In this document: in pieces, positions 32,161 through 39,079 of the stretch
Layout: every line of letters starts with the position of its first letter
Position numbering within the stretch: position 1 is the first letter of the stretch
NCBI GenBank assembly: GCA_947167045.1
Contig: CAMVGO010000018.1
Span: 1 to 44,116 of the forward strand
Origin: an uncultured Clostridia bacterium
Lineage (GTDB): Bacteria; Bacillota; Clostridia; Saccharofermentanales; Saccharofermentanaceae
Direction: 5' to 3'
Length of the DNA: 44,116 nucleotides
Notes under the pieces: generated by a model
Told to the model about the DNA's origin: nothing
Database searches by the model: none
Seen by the model: the letters and a program-made list of their open reading frames with translations, nothing else
Made by a program: the position numbers and the translations under genes

Positions 32161-32652
32161 TTACCAGCACTTCTCCTCATGCCCTGCGAGCCTGTCGCCT
32201 TCATAGCGGAACTTCATGGTAAAGAACGAGCTGCATGCAGATTCGCCGAAAAGATAGTCGAACATTATCTTGTCGCCTTCCCAGATCGGCAGGTCCTTTA
32301 TATCAGACAGAGGCACCCAGCACAGTTCGCCCTCATCGCATGCCCGTTCCGGGAGTTCAAACGACAAAGGAACCTCTGCCGAGAACACGTGCATGTATTC
32401 GGTCGGGTACTCGGAAGATATAAATGTGATGAGTCCCCTGTAGCGGAAGTCATTAAGCGATGACGCTTCTATGGCCGCCTCCTCATTAAGTTCGCGAAGA
32501 ACGCATTCCTCAGGTGATTCATCCGACTCGAAATGCCCGCCTATCCCGAGATACTTGTCGAGATTCATGTCGCCTTTACGGGTCTTCCTGATGAACAGGC
32601 AGTCGGAGCCTCGGGTGATATATATGAGTGTTGTAAGATTTTCTATACGCAT
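32161..32652 (-). CDS. NUDIX hydrolase
   Basis: This 163-residue protein has the Nudix box GGHFESDESPEECVLRELNEEAAI (Gx5Ex7REUxEE) with all metal-binding glutamates. The flanking sequence resembles MutT/8-oxo-dGTP-diphosphatase-type or ADP-ribose-type Nudix enzymes, but the substrate is not decided by the motif. The ATG at 32652 has no obvious ribosome site (TTATCCC upstream), so translation may be weak or start elsewhere. It lies just upstream of the MFS promoter on the same strand. Confidence 0.9.
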   Translation of the reverse strand: MRIENLTTLIYITRGSDCLFIRKTRKGDMNLDKYLGIGGHFESDESPEECVLRELNEEAAIEASSLNDFRYRGLITFISSEYPTEYMHVFSAEVPLSFELPERACDEGELCWVPLSDIKDLPIWEGDKIMFDYLFGESACSSFFTMKFRYEGDRLAGHEEKCW

Positions 32653-32695
32653 GGGATAAGTATATACAAAAGGACTCCCGCTTGCTATGTGTACG

Positions 32696-32718
32696 AAAAA
32701 AAGACCGCCTGAGCGGTC
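32696..32718 (-). terminator. Rho-independent terminator after the HD-domain gene
   Basis: GACCGC (32703-32708), loop CTGA, GCGGTC (32713-32718). On the minus strand the stem is followed by seven T residues. It lies about 50 bp after the HD-domain gene stop and before the NUDIX gene. Confidence 0.85.
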
Positions 32719-32770
32719 CTCTAACTATTTCATGAGCGGCTTCAGCGCCGCGTGTCTTATACCCTAAACC

Positions 32771-33352
32771 TTATGCCTCAGCCAGCGTCTCGCCGTAGTC
32801 TATCGAGTAGTCGCCGTTAGCAAGAGCGATACGGAAGTTGACGCGGTAGATGATGTAGGAAGATATGTCGATCTTGAATGTCTCTGCAATTGCGCACCAC
32901 TTGTCTGCGAGGCTTACGATGACGCTCTCACGGTATGAAGGAAGGAAGGGCGTCAGCGGGAACATGTGCTTACCGATGATGTCCTTCTCGATCTCGTTAA
33001 GTGTGAAATCCCTTGAAGCATTGTCTCTTGCGACACGGGGATGTGTGAAGCCGTGAAGGCCGTGAGCCTGGCCCTTGACGTGCCAGTCGTAGAGGAAGTA
33101 ATCGTGAAGGAGTGCGCCTCTTACAAGACTGTCCTTGTCTACGTCGATCTTGAAGATCCTCTCGAGGGAATATGCGATAAGAAGGCTGTACTTTGCAACT
33201 GCGATGCAATGCTCGAAAACAGTTGTCTCACCATGCTGTGTAAAGTTCTTCATGACCTGCGCTTCGGGGCTTAAGATGATGTCTTTGCCGCGAGTGAAAA
33301 GATCCTTCGCAAGTCTGTACTCAGTTATTCTTTTAGCGAAATGTAAAGCCAA
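32771..33352 (-). CDS. HD domain phosphohydrolase-like protein
   Basis: This HD-domain protein has the metal motif in QHGETTVFEHCIAVAKYSL and RGALLHDYFLYDWH (the HD dyad), then HGLHGFTHPRVARDNA and a further His in IGKHMFPL, as in predicted metal-dependent phosphohydrolases. The start is uncertain: the first in-frame ATG (33253) would remove part of the expected N-terminus. I chose the TTG at 33352 because AAGAGG lies 6 nt upstream, giving 193 residues. A TATACT -10-like box and a palindrome CTTTGAT-AAT-ATCAAAG lie further upstream. The biological role is unknown. It is monocistronic, with a strong terminator. Confidence 0.8.
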   Translation of the reverse strand: MALHFAKRITEYRLAKDLFTRGKDIILSPEAQVMKNFTQHGETTVFEHCIAVAKYSLLIAYSLERIFKIDVDKDSLVRGALLHDYFLYDWHVKGQAHGLHGFTHPRVARDNASRDFTLNEIEKDIIGKHMFPLTPFLPSYRESVIVSLADKWCAIAETFKIDISSYIIYRVNFRIALANGDYSIDYGETLAEA

Positions 33353-33550
33353 TCTGTACCTCTTACACTTTGATATTATCAAAGCTGATTTTTGCACCGT
33401 TGATAGTATAACAAAACAATGCAAAATTTACTCCAACAAAAAGATACATTTTTACGTAAATCTGAGTGAAAAAGTGAGGCAATATGATTGCGTTTTTATT
33501 ACACTAAAATCCATATCTAAAAGCACCTTTAGAAGTGTAAGAAATCATTT

Positions 33551-33573
33551 AAAAAGAGCGCTTTTTCGCGCTC
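33551..33573 (-). terminator. Rho-independent terminator after the GT2 gene
   Basis: GAGCGC (33556-33561), loop TTTTTC, GCGCTC (33568-33573). On the minus strand the stem ends in TTTTTAAA. It lies 20 bp after the glycosyltransferase stop codon. Confidence 0.8.
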
Positions 33574-33592
33574 CCTTAAACGGCATAAACCG

Positions 33593-34318
33593 TCACCTGA
33601 AATAGTTCTTCCTGACCCTTAAGTTCCACCAGATCTTCCAGGTGTCGGTGAACATCTTCCAGACGTCCCTGAACTTGATCCTGCCGAAGGACTGGTTCCT
33701 CGTGTAGTTGAGTTCGACCGGCATCTCGGTGAGCTTTGCCTTCTTCCTTGAAGCGAGAGCCAGAAGCTCGATATCGAAAGCATAACCGTCGATCCTGCGA
33801 AGAGGCGCGATCTCCCTTATCAGCGAACCCTTGTAGAGCTTGAGGCCTGTCTGGGTATCGTGGCACTTGAGACCGAAGAGGACCTTGAGCATTACGAAAT
33901 AACAGAAGGAGAAGAGTTTTCGCGCGGGAGGATATTCTAGCTTGGAATCCTTGTGCATCTTGGAGCCGATGACCACGTCGGAACCCGTTGCTATCATCTC
34001 CTTGTAGTAGCCGCTGATGAGATTGGGCGATAAGTCTAAGTCGGCGTCGATGAAGCCGACGATGTCGCCCTGGCTGTTTATGGCGCCCCATGAGACAGCT
34101 CCGCCCTTGCCGCGGTTCTTGTTGTAGCCGAAGTCTTTGATGTTGGGATTGTCAGCAGCCGCGCGCTTTACCTCAGCGCCCGTGTTGTCACGGCTTCCGT
34201 CGTTGACTGCGATGATCTCGTAGTCCGACGCAAACGCACTGAGCGCCTTGTCGATGGTCATGAGATTATCGTAGATGTGTTCGCCTTCGTTATAGGCAGG
34301 CACGACGATGCTGAGCAT
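33593..34318 (-). CDS. Family 2 glycosyltransferase, polyprenyl-phosphate type
   Basis: This 241-residue GT-A glycosyltransferase shows VVPAYNEGEHI at the N-terminus, VNDGSRDNT for the nucleotide, GKGGAVSWG, the metal motif DADLD and a later QTGLKLYKG. The layout resembles dolichol- or polyprenyl-phosphate mannosyl/glucosyltransferases (DPM1/GtrB-like) without the C-terminal membrane helices. It would transfer a sugar from a nucleotide donor to a polyprenyl phosphate at the inner membrane face. GAAGGA precedes the ATG. It lies 44 bp after the TPM gene on the same strand, and a terminator follows. Confidence 0.93.
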   Translation of the reverse strand: MLSIVVPAYNEGEHIYDNLMTIDKALSAFASDYEIIAVNDGSRDNTGAEVKRAAADNPNIKDFGYNKNRGKGGAVSWGAINSQGDIVGFIDADLDLSPNLISGYYKEMIATGSDVVIGSKMHKDSKLEYPPARKLFSFCYFVMLKVLFGLKCHDTQTGLKLYKGSLIREIAPLRRIDGYAFDIELLALASRKKAKLTEMPVELNYTRNQSFGRIKFRDVWKMFTDTWKIWWNLRVRKNYFR

Positions 34319-34362
34319 AATTATCCTTCGCTTACTGAAAAATTCCGCGATATTGTATCACA

Positions 34363-35247
34363 TCAGAAGCGTCCGCCGCCACCGCCGGAGAATCCGCCGC
34401 CTCCGCCGCCGGAGAAACCGCCTCCGCCACCGCCGGAGAATCCGCCTCCGCCGCTGCTCGAAGACTCGTGGTGAATGACTTTCTTCTTAATGAACTTGTC
34501 ACTCTTGTCGACTTTATTGCTGCCGGCTACGGAATATGTGCTGATGGCCGGGAGCTTGTCGAGTCTCCTCTTGGGAGATGCAATGCCCGTGACAATAAGG
34601 GACAGTCCGATCGGAATAATTATCGTAAAGAATACGATCGCGCCGTAGCTCTGATAAGAGTACTGGCCGAGATCTTTTGTGATGCCTTCGACAGCCGTGC
34701 CGTATTCGCCGCTGCCGAGTTCTGAGAGGTACTTCCTGAACAGGCTGTAGCACTCGTCGTCGCTTACGGCGAAATGAGCCGTTCCGTATGTGTAGAGCCA
34801 GAAGAACCTTCCGCCCTGATAGTCCAAAGTTACGTCGATCAGGATGCATACTCCGGAGTTATTCTGGAGCGGCACGGTCTTAACGTTTTCCATGTAGAAG
34901 TCTTCCGCGAAGCGCTTCTCGTCCTCATCGGAGTTGGTATACTTCTTGCCCTTGTTGTTCGTTGTTACGATAACGACGCTGATGTCCTTATCCTTGGAGA
35001 GCTTCTTTGCGGCGTCCTTGATGTCATCGATCTCCTCGCTCGTAAAGAGTTCAGCATCGTCAACGACCTTGACGGTCTTTGCGGGCGACAGGTTCATGAA
35101 GATATAGAACGCGATGCTCAGGATAATGATAACGAGAAGGCCGATGCCGACGCTTATGGAAGCGCCGTTAAGCTCGGACAGGACCGACAGCTTGGGGCCG
35201 TTGTCCTTGTTCTGAGTCATTTCATTTATTTCAAGATTCTCACTCAT
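34363..35247 (-). CDS. TPM domain membrane protein with Gly-rich C-terminus
   Basis: This 294-residue protein has a transmembrane helix at about residues 33-53, a TPM domain (about 62-185; DDAELFTSEEIDDIKDAAKKL, then VVIVTTNNKGKKY and EDFY) and a second helix around 202-225. A basic segment follows, then a C-terminal tail of repeated Gly6-Phe-Ser-like blocks. TPM (formerly DUF477) domains occur in thylakoid and bacterial membrane proteins with phosphatase or structural roles; the Gly/Phe/Ser tail is common in bacterial members (YgcG-like). The start overlaps the upstream zinc-ribbon gene stop by four bases (ATGA), so the two proteins probably work together. Confidence 0.88.
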   Translation of the reverse strand: MSENLEINEMTQNKDNGPKLSVLSELNGASISVGIGLLVIIILSIAFYIFMNLSPAKTVKVVDDAELFTSEEIDDIKDAAKKLSKDKDISVVIVTTNNKGKKYTNSDEDEKRFAEDFYMENVKTVPLQNNSGVCILIDVTLDYQGGRFFWLYTYGTAHFAVSDDECYSLFRKYLSELGSGEYGTAVEGITKDLGQYSYQSYGAIVFFTIIIPIGLSLIVTGIASPKRRLDKLPAISTYSVAGSNKVDKSDKFIKKKVIHHESSSSGGGGFSGGGGGGFSGGGGGGFSGGGGGRF

Positions 35248-36401
35248 CCCCAGAACCCCCTCATTACAAGGCCCAAGATGAACCTGGTTATTACGGCCAG
35301 AATGCCGAGCACGATGAAGAAGAACATCGTCTTCTTAACAGGGCTTACCGGGATCGTACCGGCAACCTCGCCCGTCTGTCCGTTCATGGCGAAATAATAG
35401 AACTTGTTGCGGTATTTGTAAGACAGGAACCATACGGGGAGCAGCGCATAGTTTGCTTCCATCGAATCGATCCTGCTCAGATTCTGCTTGATGTTGAACC
35501 TGTCGTAGGTTCCCTTAAGAGATCCCTTGAGAGCCTTGTCGATACCGTCCATTCCGCGCTTTGTAGCACGTGCGGCCAGGTCCTGAGGGGACTGGTCGTA
35601 TCTGTCGGCATAAAAGCCCGGGAGATATCTGTAGTCGTAAGGGATCAGCGCGTCGAAATCGAAAGGCTCGATGGCTTCCATGAGCGCATCGTCGATCCTC
35701 GTCTCGCCGTCAAGCGGAACATAATCCCAGCTTAGATTTGCCTTACGCTCGAAATCAAACGTCTCGATTATCTCGTCGTCGCCTCTGTAGTGGACCTTGT
35801 CGCCGGTACCCTTTGCGTCGATCGAGGCCTTGATATTGAAGAGCCAGAACGGTACATAGAGTCCCGTCATCTTGGCTACGTTCGCCTTTGATACGAATCC
35901 GAACGGTGTCCACTTACCCTTGCCTGCCCACTTGACGAAGGCTTCCTCTGCCGACTTTCTCGAGTACTTGAAAGGAATCATATACTGGGGCTGGAAGCTT
36001 TCCGTAAGTCTCTTTCCGACGAGTGCAGGAGATCCGCAGAATGTGCAGAAAGTAGCAGCAGTGTGAGCGTCGGTAACGAGCTTTGCGCCGCACGAGTTGC
36101 AGACGAATTCGGTCTGTTCGGGAGCAGCCTCCTGAGCCGGAGCAGCCTGTTCTGCCGCCTGCTGTGTTGCATCAGCCTGTGTCTGCGCAGCTGCCTGAGC
36201 CACCGCCTGGGCCGCTGCCTGCTGGCTCTGATCCTGTGAAGGTTCGACCTGCTGGGGCTTCTGTTCAAGCTCTCCTACGGTTATGCTGCCCAGCTCTTTG
36301 GGATCGAAGGACGATCCGCAGTTGGGGCAGTCGAGCATCTGTGTATCTGCATTAAGTGTGAGATTGGACCCGCAATTCGGGCATTTGATCGTATCTGCCA
36401 T
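35244..36401 (-). CDS. Zinc-ribbon membrane protein, TFIIB-type ribbon
   Basis: This 385-residue protein starts with a zinc ribbon (CPNCGSNLTLNADTQMLDCPNCG), then a Gln/Ala-rich linker (about residues 50-95), a second Cys pair set (CNSCGAKLVTDAHTAATFCTFCG), a long central domain and one C-terminal transmembrane helix (about 355-378). Proteins of this kind are found with TPM-domain proteins in Clostridia. The central region includes aromatic-rich strands (LYVPFWLFNIKASIDAKGTG, YALLPVWFLSYKYRNKFYYFAMNG). Function is not established; it may be an envelope-associated or repair factor. The ATG follows GGGAGG. It is translationally coupled to the TPM gene. Confidence 0.85.
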   Translation of the reverse strand: MADTIKCPNCGSNLTLNADTQMLDCPNCGSSFDPKELGSITVGELEQKPQQVEPSQDQSQQAAAQAVAQAAAQTQADATQQAAEQAAPAQEAAPEQTEFVCNSCGAKLVTDAHTAATFCTFCGSPALVGKRLTESFQPQYMIPFKYSRKSAEEAFVKWAGKGKWTPFGFVSKANVAKMTGLYVPFWLFNIKASIDAKGTGDKVHYRGDDEIIETFDFERKANLSWDYVPLDGETRIDDALMEAIEPFDFDALIPYDYRYLPGFYADRYDQSPQDLAARATKRGMDGIDKALKGSLKGTYDRFNIKQNLSRIDSMEANYALLPVWFLSYKYRNKFYYFAMNGQTGEVAGTIPVSPVKKTMFFFIVLGILAVITRFILGLVMRGFWG

Positions 36402-36442
36402 ATTATCCCTCCCGACTTAACAGTATATCATAAATTCTTTTG

Positions 36443-37165
36443 TCAGACTTCGGCCTCGAGCAGTGCCTTGAGAGTCTTTTCGTGGCTCTTTTCGGAGTGC
36501 GGATAAGATATCTGCTTTACTTCAGTCCCTTTTCGCTCGCATATGATCTTCACGAACATGTCTGCGATCCACGGGTTTTTGAGGAGCAGCGGTCCTATGA
36601 GGCTGAGACCTATAAGGTTGTTTTTCCTTACTCCGTCTTTGGTGAGCGGAACGTCGCCTATTATCTTTACTACGCTGCACATCAGGTCGTCCTGAACCTC
36701 AGGCTCTCCCGCCCTGTTCACGAATCCGACAAAGCGCTCTTTCGATTCGGGCTCTTCCAAAACGACGTCGCCCGTAAAGCGCTTCTTGAGCTGTTCCTTG
36801 AAGGTGAAATCGAAGATGCCCAGACCTTCCGTAAACGTGAAATCAGGTGTCGTTATGCCCTTGCCGAGGATATCGTAACTGTTGCCCGTAAAGAGCATCG
36901 GCACGCCTTCGTCAACTGCCTGCACGAAGCCTTCCCTGAACTTCTTCATATGCTCCAGGACAAGGTTCCTGTTAGACTCATATCCCGAACCCATGTAAAC
37001 GAAATCGACATCTTCGAAGCTTATATTCTCATCTGTAATTGTCGCGCTTAAGATCTCCACGTCAAAACCTTGGTCTTCGAGCCTGCGCTTCATGATCCTG
37101 ACGTTGCCGTTGTCACCGTACAGGTTCATGAAATCGGGATATAGATAGAGGATCTTCACTGTCAT
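36443..37165 (-). CDS. gatD: GatD-like glutamine amidotransferase subunit lacking catalytic Cys and His
   Basis: In Gram-positive bacteria GatD is the glutaminase partner of MurT; together they amidate the D-Glu of lipid II. This 240-residue protein matches GatD in length, start (LYLYPDFMNLYGDNGN) and the PLLLKNPWIAD end region. The catalytic residues differ. Where GatD has ICGGYQxLG this protein reads FTGNSYDILG, so the nucleophile Cys (S. aureus position 94) is Gly94. The YLHGP segment with the catalytic His reads SLIGP, so His189 becomes Ile190. GFENHGG reads GFVNRAG. Glutaminase activity is therefore not expected. It may be a structural partner, or MurT may use free ammonia. The start follows AAGGAGGG and overlaps the murT stop (ATGA). 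Alignment is from memory of the family. Confidence 0.88.
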   Translation of the reverse strand: MTVKILYLYPDFMNLYGDNGNVRIMKRRLEDQGFDVEILSATITDENISFEDVDFVYMGSGYESNRNLVLEHMKKFREGFVQAVDEGVPMLFTGNSYDILGKGITTPDFTFTEGLGIFDFTFKEQLKKRFTGDVVLEEPESKERFVGFVNRAGEPEVQDDLMCSVVKIIGDVPLTKDGVRKNNLIGLSLIGPLLLKNPWIADMFVKIICERKGTEVKQISYPHSEKSHEKTLKALLEAEV

Positions 37166-38505
37166 GCGAGTTCCCTCCTTGTAACGATCGATAAGATCTT
37201 CTCTTTGTCGGAGAAGCATGTGATCACGTAGAGGAACGGTTCCTTATCCCTGCAGTGGTCAGCGGCCTCCTGCACGGTCTCGAAAACCTTTATCTTCGAC
37301 TGGTCGATCCCTGCCAGGTCAAACCTTACGGCCAGATCATCGCAGTACTGTCCCGCAAGTATAACCTCGTCGATGTCAGCGCCTTTGAGCTTCTCGAAAT
37401 CGATGTCCCAGAGCCAGCTCGAATCCGACGTGTAGTATTTTCTCGAAATGGCGTCGACAATGAACATGACGCTCTTCTTCCGCTTGTCCTTTACGACGAC
37501 ATCGATAGAACGGTCGTAGGATACGGAATTCTCGTGCTTCGAAAGAAGGAGTCTTCCCTGAGTCTTGCCGAGAGTAAAGTCTGAGATACGTCCAGACTTG
37601 AGGATATAGCCGCCCAAAGCCTCAGCCGCCTTGTCGGGCGCAATACCGGCGACCGTAGAAGCGGTGAATGCCGCGAGTATGTTGTAGCAATGATAAATAC
37701 CCGTGAAGAAAACGGGGATGTTGTACTTGCCGTCGATCGTGATGGAAGCCTTGCCTCCATCCTCTTGTGTCGACGTAAGGGTGTGGTCAGTGTCGTGTCT
37801 TGCAAAACCGCAGCCCGTACACCTGAACTTACCGATGTGGTTATAGTGGTAGTACTCGTATACCATCGGCTGCTTGCAGATGGGGCAGTATCTGCCGTCA
37901 TCGTAGATGCCCTCATGTGTTTTCGTATCCGTAGGAAGTTTGCCTGCGCCGAACCAGACTGTGCCTTCCCTTCCCTCGCCGAAACTCGATACGAGCGGAT
38001 CGTCGGCATTTAGGATCAAGGTCATATCGTCGTAGATCGCATCGCCTATGACGCTCTTAATGAACTCGGGATGACCGTTCCTGGTCATCTGGTCCCTGTA
38101 GAGATTGTTGATGACAAAATACTTCGGGCGGAAGTACTTGAATATCCTTCTCGAATATCGCTCGTCCGCCTCCAGGAGGATAACGTCGCTCTTGACCTTT
38201 CCGCCCATCGTGGAAGCGCCAATAAGGAAAGTAACGACACCTTCTATCTGATTGGAGCCTTCTTTGTTATAAGCGACCTTAAGGCCGTTGCTCTTGAGGA
38301 CGTGGGCAATCATCTCGACCGTAGAGGTCTTGCCGTTGGACCCGGTCACAGCGATCGAGAGCTCGGGGAGCTTCAGATTAGCGAGGATATCCGGGCAGAT
38401 CTTGAGAGCGTACTTGCCGGGCAGGCTCGAACCTCTGCCCATGAGCTTAGCGAGGCCCCTTACGACCTTGCAGACAAGGATTGCTGTAAAAACTCTGATC
38501 TTCAT
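37162..38505 (-). CDS. murT: MurT-like Mur ligase (lipid II D-Glu amidation synthetase subunit)
   Basis: This 447-residue protein belongs to the MurT family. It has the P-loop VTGSNGKTSTVEMIAHVLKSNG, the NADDP motif, a zinc ribbon (CPICKQP...FRCTGCGF) and the C-terminal DUF1727-like part with SWLWDIDFEKL. MurT activates the D-Glu side chain with ATP and receives ammonia from GatD. The segment before SWLWD (YYTSDS) differs from the usual ADGRD pattern, in line with the altered GatD. The start MKIRVFTAILVCKV at 38505 fits the family, although no ribosome site is seen (ACTCCCT upstream); an ATG 18 nt earlier is the alternative. It is coupled to gatD by a 4-bp overlap. Confidence 0.93.
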   Translation of the reverse strand: MKIRVFTAILVCKVVRGLAKLMGRGSSLPGKYALKICPDILANLKLPELSIAVTGSNGKTSTVEMIAHVLKSNGLKVAYNKEGSNQIEGVVTFLIGASTMGGKVKSDVILLEADERYSRRIFKYFRPKYFVINNLYRDQMTRNGHPEFIKSVIGDAIYDDMTLILNADDPLVSSFGEGREGTVWFGAGKLPTDTKTHEGIYDDGRYCPICKQPMVYEYYHYNHIGKFRCTGCGFARHDTDHTLTSTQEDGGKASITIDGKYNIPVFFTGIYHCYNILAAFTASTVAGIAPDKAAEALGGYILKSGRISDFTLGKTQGRLLLSKHENSVSYDRSIDVVVKDKRKKSVMFIVDAISRKYYTSDSSWLWDIDFEKLKGADIDEVILAGQYCDDLAVRFDLAGIDQSKIKVFETVQEAADHCRDKEPFLYVITCFSDKEKILSIVTRRELA

Positions 38506-38581
38506 AGGGAGTAATTGTAGCATAAAAACAATATTTTTAATATTACACGTAAAATGGGCCGAAAACAGGGGGTCCTGACGC

Positions 38582-38884
38582 CTAATTCGCTGTCGGTTTC
38601 CTGTAGGTCTTTGTCGGTTCCACGAGGGGTTTTAAAGCCTGTTTTGTAACATTCTGTCGCACTCTGTCGTTTTTGTCGCAGATCTTTAGTGAAATCATGT
38701 CGGTTTTTATGTAGACGTTGTCGGTGCAGGAAGGCGGGCTACTCCCGTCATAGCTGGAGCAGACAGGAAGGATGATCTGGTCTTGGTCGTTGCAGTAAGG
38801 ATAATAAGTACGGGCAACGGTCTTAGCCGCATAAAAGTACTTGATAACATGGCGGCGTGAAAGTTTTCGAACAGATTTGCACAA
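38582..38884 (-). other. Uncertain open frame or regulatory intergenic segment
   Basis: A 100-codon frame with a TTG start but no ribosome site covers this stretch. Codon use looks ordinary and several Cys and Tyr residues cluster (TYYPYC, LPVC, PPSC), but it has no recognisable domain and could be coincidental. The DNA carries seven copies of TGTCG on the plus strand between 38591 and 38724, many about 10, 21 or 43 bp apart. It is the gap between murT and the pheA leader. I do not assign a gene. Confidence 0.3.
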
Positions 38885-38889
38885 AAGTG

Positions 38890-38917
38890 TTTACTTTCTC
38901 GTTCAAAGCGTTATAAT
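38890..38917 (+). promoter_or_regulatory. Promoter of the pheA leader
   Basis: A perfect TATAAT (38912-38917) is preceded at 16 bp by TTTACT (38890-38895). The predicted start of transcription (about 38923-38925) coincides with the ATG of the leader peptide at 38924, so the leader message may be leaderless. Confidence 0.65.
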
Positions 38918-38923
38918 TGCCGC

Positions 38924-38986
38924 ATGAATAAATTTGCATTTACATGGCGTGACTTCTTTTTTGCCTTTACTCGTAGGGGTAATTAG
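38924..38986 (+). CDS. Phe-rich leader peptide of the pheA attenuator
   Basis: The 20-residue peptide MNKFAFTWRDFFFAFTRRGN contains six Phe, including FFF at codons 11-13, and ends in TAG at 38984-38986. It has the same logic as the enterobacterial PheL leader (FFFAFF-type runs). No Shine-Dalgarno site is seen and the ATG lies at or very near the predicted transcription start. Ribosome stalling at the Phe codons would expose the antiterminator described in the next entry. It should have no function as a protein. Confidence 0.85.
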   Translation: MNKFAFTWRDFFFAFTRRGN

Positions 38987-39063
38987 TTCACTGCATGTAA
39001 ATATCGACTTGATTTACGTATTCAAATAGCCCCGCAGTGAACATGACTGCGGGGCTTATTTTT
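38938..39063 (+). terminator. Phenylalanine attenuator: 1:2, 2:3 and 3:4 stems before pheA
   Basis: Segment 1 (ATTTACATG, 38938-38946) is complementary to CATGTAAAT (38994-39002), with extra pairing of GTGA (38949-38952) to TCAC (38988-38991). Segment 2 (GTTCACTGC, 38986-38994) is perfectly complementary to segment 3 (GCAGTGAAC, 39034-39042), the antiterminator. The terminator is GCCCCGCAGT (39029-39038) with ACTGCGGGGC (39046-39055), a perfect 10-bp stem with a 7-nt loop and the tail TTATTTTT. A ribosome stalled at FFF covers segment 1 and favours 2:3 (read-through). A ribosome reaching the stop codon frees 3:4 (termination). Confidence 0.9.
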
Positions 39064-39079
39064 CGAGGAGGACGAAAGC

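Noticed and set aside
38582..39063. T-box riboswitch upstream of pheA
   Set aside because: No conserved T-box sequence is present; the leader peptide and stems explain regulation better.
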